DNA from: Flavobacteriales bacterium UBA3477
Lineage (GTDB): Bacteria > Bacteroidota > Bacteroidia > Flavobacteriales > Schleiferiaceae
Assembly (NCBI GenBank): GCA_002378005.1
Contig: DFQY01000037.1
Coordinates: forward strand, 1-6,475
Direction: 5' to 3'
DNA length: 6,475 nucleotides
The position numbers and the translations under genes are program-made. Every line of letters starts with the position of its first letter. Position 1 is the first letter of the stretch. Positions 1-6,176 of this stretch are shown here, piece by piece. Below the pieces are notes generated by a model. The model saw only the letters and a list, made by a program, of their open reading frames with translations. It was not told where the DNA came from and searched no databases.

Positions 1-67
1 AGGTCGAAGAGCGAATTAGAATAATAAGCACTATCTTCATGTGGAGACAATTTTGGAAAACCCGCGT

Positions 68-451
68 ATGAAAAATCTAATTTTAATTGCTGTTGCTATG
101 ATAGGAACACTTTCGAGCTGTGATAAAAACACTCCTGAATACACAATGGAAGGTAAGTGGGTCTATCCAAATAATAGCTTAAACACAATGTATATTTATG
201 AAAATGGCATACGATATACATACTATTGTGTAGGCCCTGACTGTGACTCACTATACAACACCTTTCAAGCGGGCGACACAAACGCCTTACCCTCCCAACT
301 GAACTACACATTTGTAAATGATACGCTTAGAGTTGATTTAAACTTTGGTAATGAATTAGTTACTCCAATTACTTTTGAATGTGATGGCGGCAAGGCTAAT
401 TTTATAACGCCAGGTTATAGCCTAATTAGATTGAATTCTGGCTGCAATTAG
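68..451 (+). CDS. Small lipoprotein of unknown function, cysteine-rich
   Basis: This encodes 127 residues that I cannot assign to a family. It begins with a lipoprotein signal peptide: a lysine, a hydrophobic stretch (about residues 4-14) and a lipobox LSSC with the lipidated cysteine at residue 18, so the product should be anchored in the envelope facing the periplasm or the cell surface. A GTG at 41 would extend the frame, but the ATG at 68 puts the signal peptide at the N terminus and is preferred. The mature part looks beta-rich, with alternating aromatic and polar residues, and has a GKW motif at 29-31 that recalls lipocalin-like lipoproteins; that resemblance is weak. Four further cysteines (54, 59, 105, 126) could form two disulfides in the periplasm. 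No good ribosome binding site is visible, as is usual in Bacteroidota. The real-gene call is firm; the function is unknown. Confidence 0.8.
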   Translation: MKNLILIAVAMIGTLSSCDKNTPEYTMEGKWVYPNNSLNTMYIYENGIRYTYYCVGPDCDSLYNTFQAGDTNALPSQLNYTFVNDTLRVDLNFGNELVTPITFECDGGKANFITPGYSLIRLNSGCN

Positions 452-650
452 ACGGACTTCTAATTATTTACCAAGACTGAAAGAAGTACTCTTTCCAGAT
501 GAATTACTCTACTCTCCGGTGTACGTCTTTAAAATAGTGTTAATCAATACCGCTTCTTTACTTATTGGATGATCTCGATACGAGACCAGCTCTTATTAGA
601 TAACTAACTATTTGCTATTCAGTTATTTGCATTTAGTATTTCTTGCGCAT

Positions 651-683
651 AAAAAAGCCCTGATGCTGTGCATCAAGGCTTTT
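651..683 (-). terminator. Rho-independent terminator of the tRNA-fMet gene
   Basis: A 12-base stem (655-666 pairing with 670-681) with a 3-base loop lies 5 bases beyond the tRNA 3' end on the minus strand. It is followed on that strand by six Us (complement of the A run 651-656). The one imperfect position is a G-U pair in the minus-strand RNA but a C-A mismatch in the plus-strand RNA, and the longer U tract is also on the minus side. It is therefore best read as terminating the tRNA. A short T run on the plus side (680-683) might give weak termination of + strand read-through from the lipoprotein gene. Confidence 0.85.
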
Positions 684-688
684 CCTTG

Positions 689-761
<73 letters not shown>

Positions 762-773
762 CTAATAGGACGG

Positions 774-806
774 CAAATATAGGGTGGTGATTGGCATTCT
801 ACCAAA
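774..806 (-). promoter_or_regulatory. Bacteroidota-type promoter for tRNA-fMet
   Basis: Read on the minus strand, a TTTG (plus 803-806) is followed after 21 bases by TATATTTG (plus 774-781). This is an exact match to the Bacteroidota -7 element TAnnTTTG with a -33 TTG at an allowed spacing (17-23 is usual). The -7 box ends 12 bases before the tRNA 5' end at 761, which would give a transcript with only a few leader bases. The element match and its placement are seen; activity is inferred. Confidence 0.75.
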
Positions 807-956
807 CTATTCCTAAGGTAAAAGAGGAATTTAAATGTCTCGTCATTGAGCGACCACACTTTTACTGATCCTCTTTCAAGTTTATCGATGATATTGTGAG
901 GGGCATCTTACTTTTTTCTTAACTTCCTGAAAATCAAAACAAATAAACTTTAAACC

Positions 957-1385
957 ATGAAAAGACTATTGACTTACACCCTTCTACTAGGTTTGTTCTC
1001 TTGCACTCAAAATGTTGAAGAAGCCTCGAATGTCGAATCAATTGAAGAATCATCGGTACAGGAAAACATCTCGCAGATGTCAATTCACCTTTTTGATCTA
1101 CCTGATGGTATTAGTGAAGATGAGTACATCGCAGATATAGAAAAACTTAATTCTTTCTTCATTGCCTCAGGTTATGGTAAAAACTATACTGTACTGAAGG
1201 TTGATGATGATAATGAGGCAGATGAATATCGATATGCTCTGGTGAGTTCTTACGCAAGTGCTGAAGCATATGCCGCATCACACGACCAAGGTCCAGAATA
1301 TGATGCATTTGTGGATGAATTTCTAGCCAAATATCAGGCAATCTTCGACACCGAAATCTATCGTAAGGTATTTACCATTAACTAA
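957..1385 (+). CDS. Lipoprotein with predicted DABB-like ferredoxin-fold domain
   Basis: This encodes 142 residues. The N terminus is a lipoprotein signal (MKR, hydrophobic run, lipobox LFSC with Cys16). An acidic, serine-rich linker follows (about 21-36), then a compact domain from about residue 40 to the end. The domain reads as strand (41-47), helix (54-71), strand (76-82), strand (91-98), helix (101-126), strand (131-141). That is the beta-alpha-beta-beta-alpha-beta order of dimeric alpha/beta-barrel (DABB, EthD- or NIPSNAP-like) domains, which bind small molecules or act as small monooxygenase-type folds. The fold is my inference from the pattern; I cannot name the family or a substrate. 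It stops 6 bases before the DsrE-like gene, so the two are very probably one operon. No convincing promoter box is visible upstream. The Glu-Glu a few residues after the lipid cysteine might favour surface export, but this is only suggestive. Confidence 0.8.
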   Translation: MKRLLTYTLLLGLFSCTQNVEEASNVESIEESSVQENISQMSIHLFDLPDGISEDEYIADIEKLNSFFIASGYGKNYTVLKVDDDNEADEYRYALVSSYASAEAYAASHDQGPEYDAFVDEFLAKYQAIFDTEIYRKVFTIN

Positions 1386-1391
1386 TACTAT

Positions 1392-1865
1392 ATGATTTCT
1401 AAGAGAATAATTGGCTTCATTTTCTTCCTAATAATTGGTGCCACCATGAACGCTCAAACAAAAAAGTACTTTATACATTTAACCTCCGACCCGATTAAAA
1501 ATCCTTCAGCAGCATTAATGTCTATTCATGCGGCAAGCGAAGCGTTAAGCCAAGGACATGAGGTTACTTACTTTGCTGCAGCTGATGGCGTTCAAATTTT
1601 TATGAAAGATGTCATCTCAAATATTCATGCCGCCACAAAGCATGGCGGTGGGGATTTCAAAATGAGTGAAATGGCTATATCGAAATTAGAACAATTTTCA
1701 AGAGAGGGCGGTGTAATTCACGTTTCAGAAGGATCCTTTATGACCTATGGAGTTACCCAGGAAAATGCATCCGAAATGCTCATTAGAGTAGAAAATATAA
1801 ATTGGAGTTACCCAAAACAACTCATTGAAGAAAGTGCAAAAGCTGACCTTGTTTTTTCTTATTAA
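1392..1865 (+). CDS. Exported DsrE/DsrF-like family protein, cysteine-free
   Basis: This encodes 157 residues. An N-terminal signal peptide (basic start, hydrophobic 6-16, probable cleavage near NAQ at 20-22) sends it to the periplasm. The rest resembles DsrE/DsrF-like sulfur-relay proteins. A first strand FIHLTSDP (27-34) leads into a helix rich in small residues (38-54), then GHEVTYFAAADGV (55-67). A second half, GGVIHVSEGSFMTYGV (106-121), matches the segment where DsrE proteins usually carry V-C-x-x-C. Here the corresponding positions are Ser112 and Ser115, and no cysteine occurs anywhere in the protein. Sulfur carriage by a cysteine persulfide is thus ruled out; ligand binding or a structural role is more likely. 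Family assignment rests on pattern recognition and is fairly but not fully secure. It is the second gene of the run begun at 957; the next + strand gene starts 71 bases later and may be cotranscribed. Confidence 0.75.
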   Translation: MISKRIIGFIFFLIIGATMNAQTKKYFIHLTSDPIKNPSAALMSIHAASEALSQGHEVTYFAAADGVQIFMKDVISNIHAATKHGGGDFKMSEMAISKLEQFSREGGVIHVSEGSFMTYGVTQENASEMLIRVENINWSYPKQLIEESAKADLVFSY

Positions 1866-1904
1866 AAGCAACCTCCTCTAACCTAGTAATTAGAATTATT
1901 AATC

Positions 1905-1920
1905 TGGTCCAATTGGGCCA
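1905..1920 (+). promoter_or_regulatory. Near-palindrome upstream of the membrane protein gene
   Basis: Sixteen bases read TGGtCC-AATT-GGgCCA, a palindrome broken only at one symmetric position pair. In RNA that pair would be U-G, giving a 6-bp stem with an AAUU loop ending 16 bases before the start codon at 1937. It could be an operator or a structured leader. There is no T run after it, so it is not a standard terminator. The symmetry is seen; any function is a guess. Confidence 0.25.
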
Positions 1921-1936
1921 TAACACTTGATAAACT

Positions 1937-2395
1937 ATGGAAGATGGAATGCTCGTTCCTGTAATTATTGCATCAGTACTCACGTTAATGTGTGTATATG
2001 GTGTCATCACACAAAAGCTAATTTTCACACGACACGGACTATTTTGGTTCGGTATTATGGTGTTCTTAGCCAACATGATATCAGCTGTTCAAACTGGTGG
2101 CACAGGTGAAGCTGAGATGATTATGATTTCAACTGGGTTATTGTACGGACTGCAAGCAGTTTTGATGTATCCATTTATTACTCATCCATTTGACAACTCC
2201 AATAAAGCGGCCTATTTCGCCCAAAAGAGAATTGCCATTTGTATCACTTCAATCAACGGTGTGATACCCGTTTTACACTTGCTCGGTTTCGATTTAGGAA
2301 TACCTGATATACTCCCAATCTATCATGGAGTCATTGCCCTTCTAGGTGTAGGCATGACTATCAAGTTTTTCCAAGGATCAGTGGTGGTAAAATAA
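1937..2395 (+). CDS. Multi-pass inner-membrane protein of unknown function
   Basis: This encodes 152 residues with about five hydrophobic segments long enough to cross the membrane: near 5-25, 34-51, 61-81, 98-118 and 126-146. The loops carry the charges, for example KLIFTRH (27-33) and the KAAYFAQKR loop (90-98), with positive residues that would face the cytoplasm. I recognise no catalytic motif, transporter signature or named family. A second in-frame ATG at residue 5 is a possible alternative start. It is the last gene of the + strand run and lies 71 bases after the DsrE-like gene, behind a small palindrome, so cotranscription is possible but not shown. It ends just before a convergent-gene hairpin. 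The real-gene call is strong because of the length, the consistent membrane pattern and the flanking signals. Confidence 0.75.
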   Translation: MEDGMLVPVIIASVLTLMCVYGVITQKLIFTRHGLFWFGIMVFLANMISAVQTGGTGEAEMIMISTGLLYGLQAVLMYPFITHPFDNSNKAAYFAQKRIAICITSINGVIPVLHLLGFDLGIPDILPIYHGVIALLGVGMTIKFFQGSVVVK

Positions 2396-2407
2396 CAACC
2401 GCCTCAA

Positions 2408-2435
2408 AGCCCAGGGGTTTGATTATTCCTGGGCT
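2408..2435. terminator. Hairpin terminator between convergent genes
   Basis: An 8-bp perfect stem AGCCCAGG / CCTGGGCT (2408-2415 with 2428-2435) encloses a 12-base loop. It lies in the 43-base gap between the + strand membrane protein gene and the minus-strand ABC gene, whose stop codon is at 2439-2441. On the plus side it is followed by a T-rich tail (ATTCTATTTT); on the minus side only by a CTTTG stretch. It should therefore work better for the + strand run, and perhaps weakly for the other. Confidence 0.6.
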
Positions 2436-2438
2436 ATT

Positions 2439-3125
2439 CTATTTTCCAAAAATATCTTCGAGGTATTTCGGGCCTTTTTGGATTTCAATTTCTGTCAACA
2501 CCCGCTTCAATTCGCCACCCTCAAGGAATACGCAACTAGAACACAACTCCACCACTTCTTGCATGATATGGGTAGAGAAAAGGACTGTTTTATCGGCCGC
2601 AATACTCTTGAGTAAGGCACGGATTTCAACTAATTGTGCTGGGTCCAAACCTGTGGTCGGTTCGTCAAGAATCAACACGGCTGGATCTGGTATCAAGGCG
2701 GCGGCTAATCCCACACGTTGGCGATAACCTTTGGATAAGGCACCAATTTTTTTGTGCTGCTCTGGCCCCAAAATAGTTTGAGCGATGACCTCATCTACTC
2801 GGGAATTAGACACCTTATATACCGATGCCACATAGGCTAAATACTCCTTAACATAGAGCTCGAGATACTGGGGATTGTGCTCTGGCAAATACCCCAATGT
2901 GCGCTGCACTTTCAGTGGTTCATCCACCACATTTACGCCATCGACTGTGACCGTTCCTTCGTCCGGAATAACCGAGCCAGTAATGATTTTCATGAGCGTA
3001 CTTTTCCCTGCACCATTTGGTCCCAATAATCCAGTGATTTGCCCACGCTTTATCTCTAACGAAATGGCATTTAGAGCCTTCTGAGGTCCATAGGATTTGG
3101 TGATATTTTCGACTAGGATGCTCAT
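2439..3125 (-). CDS. ABC transporter ATP-binding protein, GldA-like
   Basis: This encodes a 228-residue ABC ATPase with all core motifs: Walker A GPNGAGKST (35-43), a Q-loop region GYLPEHNP (78-85) where Glu82 takes the usual Gln position, signature LSKGYRQ (130-136), Walker B LILDEP (151-156), D-loop GLDP (159-162) and switch His186. The segment GYLPEHNPQYLELYVKEYL and the opening VENITKSYGPQKAL strongly recall GldA, the ATPase of the Bacteroidota gliding-associated GldAFG exporter. GldA proteins as I know them are near 300 residues, so this one lacks about 70 C-terminal residues and ends right after the ATPase core. No permease gene is in view; its partner must lie elsewhere. Its ATG overlaps the stop of the upstream peptidase gene by ATGA, so translation is probably coupled. 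It is certainly an ABC ATPase of the ABC-2 type; true GldA function is uncertain. Confidence 0.93.
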   Translation of the reverse strand: MSILVENITKSYGPQKALNAISLEIKRGQITGLLGPNGAGKSTLMKIITGSVIPDEGTVTVDGVNVVDEPLKVQRTLGYLPEHNPQYLELYVKEYLAYVASVYKVSNSRVDEVIAQTILGPEQHKKIGALSKGYRQRVGLAAALIPDPAVLILDEPTTGLDPAQLVEIRALLKSIAADKTVLFSTHIMQEVVELCSSCVFLEGGELKRVLTEIEIQKGPKYLEDIFGK

Positions 3126-5239
3126 GATTTAATCCCCATCAAATCTAAGAAGAATGCATATTCCATGGCGGTCTCTTTCAAGGCTGCAAACCTACCTGAT
3201 GCGCCACCGTGTCCTGTGTCCATGTTGCAATACATCAGTAGTGGCTGTTCTGGATTCGTGCGAGTCTTTCTAAGACGTGCCATCCACTTTGCGGGCTCCC
3301 AATACTGAACCTGACTATCGTGCAGTCCCGTAGTGATGAGCATGGCAGGATAATCCTGAGCCTTGACATTATCATAAGGGCTGTAGGATTTCATGTAGTG
3401 ATAGCTGTCCTCATTCTTAGGATTGCCCCACTCGTCGAACTCACCGGTAGTAAGGGGAATATTTTCGTCCAACATGGTGGTCACCACATCGACAAAAGGT
3501 ACGGCAGCGATCACACCACGGAACAAATCCGGACGGTCGTTTACCACTGCACCCATCAACAAACCGCCGGCACTACCTCCCATCGCCATAAGGGTTTCCG
3601 AGGTGGCATAACCTTCCTCGATGAGTGCCTCGGCACAATTAATAAAGTCGGAAAATGTGTTTTTCTTTTCAAACATCTTACCATTCTCATACCAAGGACG
3701 GCCCATGTATTGGGAGCCACGAATGTGGGCAATAGCATATACAAATCCTCGATCGAGCAAACTCAGCCTAACGCTTGAAAACGATGGGTCGATGGTGATT
3801 CCGTAACTTCCATAGCCATACAGCAAGGTAGGGTTAGGGCCGTTTTCGCGGAGCATGCTTTTCTTGTACACAATGGAAACAGGCACCTTCGTGCCGTCGT
3901 TTGCAGTCGCCCACAAACGCTTGGTTTCATAGGCACTGGCATCATAACCACCCACTACTTCCTGTTGCTTCTGTACGGTCTTTTCACCCGTCTTAAAATC
4001 GTAATCGATGATGCTTCCCGGGGTGGTTAGGGAAGTATATCCGTAGCGCAAGTGTCCCTGATCAAAACTAGGGTTGTTGCCCAGATAGGCTGTATATACC
4101 TCCTCTTCAAAAGGAAGGTAGTATGCCTCTCCGCCCCAAGGCTGAATACACAACTGCGTTAGGCCATTAGAGCGTTCCTCAAGCACTAGGTAATCAGAGA
4201 AGAGCTCCATAGATTCGAGATACACTTCCTCTCTATGAGCGATAACATCTTCCCATTGTGCTTTGGAAGGATTTGTAACAGGTGCTTTGACCAATTTAAA
4301 ATTGGTCGCATCATCCGCATTCGTACGAATGTAGAAGTGCTCACCAAAGTGGCTCACTCCATATTCCAATCCGCGCTCGCGAGGCTGGATAAGTTGAAAT
4401 TCTGCGAGTGGCTCATTTGCCGGAATGAATCGGTACTCATCGCTCACGGTCGAGCCACTACCGATGATAATGTATTCCTTGCTGCGTGTGTTATATACGA
4501 AGGTCGAGAAGGTCTCGTCCTTTTCTTCAAAGATGAGTTCGTGCGTGCCGGTTTGGGCATCCCAACGTTTGATCTTATCGCTGCGCAGAGTTTCCAAATC
4601 TTTCGCAGTGTAGAACAAATAGTTCCCATCCGCACTCCACGTAGAACCGCCGGTACACTCGTTCTCCGTCACGATATCGATGGCGCCGCTCACCAAATCC
4701 TTGGTGTATATAGTGTAGATTCTACGGCTCACAGTATCCACCCCAAAAGAAATTTTCTGATTTGATGGATGCATGCTCAAGCCAGTCACTTGATAATATT
4801 CGTGACCTTCCGCGAGCTCATTTACATTCAGCATGATCTCTTCTTCCGCCTCTAGCGATCCCTGCTTACGACAGTACAACGGGTACTCAAGGTCTCCCTC
4901 GTAGCGGGTATAATAGAAATATCCGTCCAATTTGTACGGCACAGAGCTATCGTCTTTTTTGATACGAGCGACCATCTCATCGTATAATCGGCCCTGTAAA
5001 TCCTCAGTGCCGGCCATGATTTTCTCACGGTAGGCATTCTCAGCATTCAAATAGTCAATGACTTCCGGATTCTCGCGCTCGCGCAACCAGTAGAACTCGT
5101 CCATACGAGTATCCCCGTGCTCGGTCATTTCAAATGGGATTTCTTTTGCTCTAGGTTCGCCCATAGGCATCGTATCACTCATAGTGCATTGGGTAAGAAG
5201 GGTCACAAAACTAAGACCTAAGATTGCCTTTTGTCGCAT
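3122..5239 (-). CDS. ptrB: Oligopeptidase B (S9 prolyl oligopeptidase family), lipoprotein
   Basis: This encodes 705 residues, close to the usual 680-720 of oligopeptidase B, which cleaves short peptides after Arg or Lys. Residues 1-18 form a lipoprotein signal with lipobox LTQC (Cys18), so the enzyme should be lipid-anchored in the envelope, unlike the cytosolic E. coli enzyme. Next come the N-terminal segment with DEFYWLRERENPEVIDYLNAEN (47-68), the beta-propeller gate (about 90-430), and the alpha/beta-hydrolase domain (about 440-705). The catalytic triad is visible: Ser556 in GGSAGG (554-559), Asp641 in GLHDSQVQYWEPAKW, and His677 in GHGGASGR. The S1 acidic pair that reads Glu-x-Glu in enterobacterial enzymes is Glu600-x-Asp602 here (TTGEFDEW). 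It heads a minus-strand operon; its TGA overlaps the ABC ATPase start. The start at 5239 is chosen because it gives the signal peptide. A role in degrading peptides taken into or released in the periplasm is inferred. Confidence 0.95.
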   Translation of the reverse strand: MRQKAILGLSFVTLLTQCTMSDTMPMGEPRAKEIPFEMTEHGDTRMDEFYWLRERENPEVIDYLNAENAYREKIMAGTEDLQGRLYDEMVARIKKDDSSVPYKLDGYFYYTRYEGDLEYPLYCRKQGSLEAEEEIMLNVNELAEGHEYYQVTGLSMHPSNQKISFGVDTVSRRIYTIYTKDLVSGAIDIVTENECTGGSTWSADGNYLFYTAKDLETLRSDKIKRWDAQTGTHELIFEEKDETFSTFVYNTRSKEYIIIGSGSTVSDEYRFIPANEPLAEFQLIQPRERGLEYGVSHFGEHFYIRTNADDATNFKLVKAPVTNPSKAQWEDVIAHREEVYLESMELFSDYLVLEERSNGLTQLCIQPWGGEAYYLPFEEEVYTAYLGNNPSFDQGHLRYGYTSLTTPGSIIDYDFKTGEKTVQKQQEVVGGYDASAYETKRLWATANDGTKVPVSIVYKKSMLRENGPNPTLLYGYGSYGITIDPSFSSVRLSLLDRGFVYAIAHIRGSQYMGRPWYENGKMFEKKNTFSDFINCAEALIEEGYATSETLMAMGGSAGGLLMGAVVNDRPDLFRGVIAAVPFVDVVTTMLDENIPLTTGEFDEWGNPKNEDSYHYMKSYSPYDNVKAQDYPAMLITTGLHDSQVQYWEPAKWMARLRKTRTNPEQPLLMYCNMDTGHGGASGRFAALKETAMEYAFFLDLMGIKS

Positions 5240-5291
5240 TAGGAAAGTATTTTAGAGGTGTGATCGGAAAAGGTCCCTTAATGTACATAAT

Positions 5292-6176
5292 ATGAAGCAC
5301 TCCATCCTAGTTCTTTGCTGCACAGTTTTACTTACAAATTGTAAACGACCGGAACGCGTATTGGACCTTCAAGGTCACCGCGGCGCACGCGGCCTGTATC
5401 CAGAAAACACCCTTCAAGGTTTTACAGCAGCTCTGGAAATTTCTGAGGTGCGCACCTTGGAATTGGACCTGTGCGTTACCGCCGACGATGAACTCATTAT
5501 TTCCCACGAACCGTGGTTCAATGAATCCATCTGTGAAGTGGCCGATACCATTCACGAAGGATTTGCCTATAGCTTATACAAGATGACCTACGACAGTATC
5601 GCGCAGTTCGATTGCGGGGCCAAGGGCCATCCGGATTACCCGAGTCAACAACCCACCCCGGCCCATAAGCCCTTGCTCAGTGAACTTTTTGCCACCATCC
5701 AAAGCGAAGGTTTGCGCTGGCCACATTTTAATATTGAGATTAAAAGCCATCCAACAGGCGATAACATCTACCACCCTAGACCACATAAGTTTGCAGCATT
5801 GGTGGCCACCGAATTGACTGCCGCAGACGCGCAATATCCCGAAGCGGATCTTCTCGACCACATTTCCATCCAAAGTTTCGATCCACGGGTGCTAAGAGAA
5901 ATGCGCAAGACGACGTTAAGGGTAAAATTGGCCCTGCTTAGTGAGGAGGAAACTTCGCCGGCAGAACAGATGGACGAACTGGGCTTCCCTGTCGACATCT
6001 ACAGCCCAAATTACGAGCACGTGACGCCTGAGCTTATTTCATGGTGCCACTTCCGCAGGATCGCAGTGATTCCCTGGACTGTGAACGATCTGGAGCAGAT
6101 GCAAGCATTGGTCGACATGGGCGTCGACGGCATCATTTCAGATTACCCAAATCTATTTGCTGATTTAATTTATTGA
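5292..6176 (+). CDS. Glycerophosphodiester phosphodiesterase (GDPD) lipoprotein
   Basis: This encodes 294 residues. The enzyme hydrolyses glycerophosphodiesters such as glycerophosphocholine to glycerol 3-phosphate and an alcohol, using a metal ion in a TIM-barrel. Residues 1-17 are a lipoprotein signal with lipobox LTNC (Cys17), so it acts at the envelope on phospholipid breakdown products. Family motifs are complete: HRGARGLYPENT (29-40) with catalytic His29, metal ligands Glu57 and Asp59 in LELDL, second catalytic His72 in SHEP, Glu149 in NIEIK, the PWTVN strand (261-265) and the closing GVDGIISDYP (277-286). Residues 73-130 form the GDPD insertion, including YDxIAQFDCG, common in larger GlpQ-like members. 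It diverges from the oligopeptidase B gene over 52 bases and its TGA overlaps the tail of the convergent TPR gene. No glycerol 3-phosphate transporter or kinase is in view. The start is the only ATG that gives a signal peptide. Confidence 0.95.
   Translation: MKHSILVLCCTVLLTNCKRPERVLDLQGHRGARGLYPENTLQGFTAALEISEVRTLELDLCVTADDELIISHEPWFNESICEVADTIHEGFAYSLYKMTYDSIAQFDCGAKGHPDYPSQQPTPAHKPLLSELFATIQSEGLRWPHFNIEIKSHPTGDNIYHPRPHKFAALVATELTAADAQYPEADLLDHISIQSFDPRVLREMRKTTLRVKLALLSEEETSPAEQMDELGFPVDIYSPNYEHVTPELISWCHFRRIAVIPWTVNDLEQMQALVDMGVDGIISDYPNLFADLIY

Noticed and set aside
41..67. GTG at 41 as the start of the first lipoprotein
   Set aside because: It would place nine extra residues, including Glu and Pro, before the signal peptide; the ATG at 68 gives a normal lipoprotein start.
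477..498. Hairpin with stem CTGAAAG / CTTTCAG-like arms after the first lipoprotein gene
   Set aside because: The stem is short with a bulged C, and no T run follows, so it cannot be called a terminator.
573..585. Small hairpin TCTCG-ATA-CGAGA
   Set aside because: Five base pairs without a T tract or any nearby start; expected by chance.
821..876. Eight-base inverted repeat AAAGAGGA ... TCCTCTTT
   Set aside because: The arms are 40 bases apart and simple in composition; no supporting context.
909..916. Possible -7 box TACTTTTT upstream of the gene at 957
   Set aside because: The last base does not fit TAnnTTTG, and the only TTG upstream is 12 bases away, which is too close.
4235..4765. Long + strand open frame (176 codons) opposite the peptidase gene
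   Set aside because: It lies wholly inside the well-supported oligopeptidase B gene on the other strand and its translation shows no recognisable domain; it is an antisense shadow.
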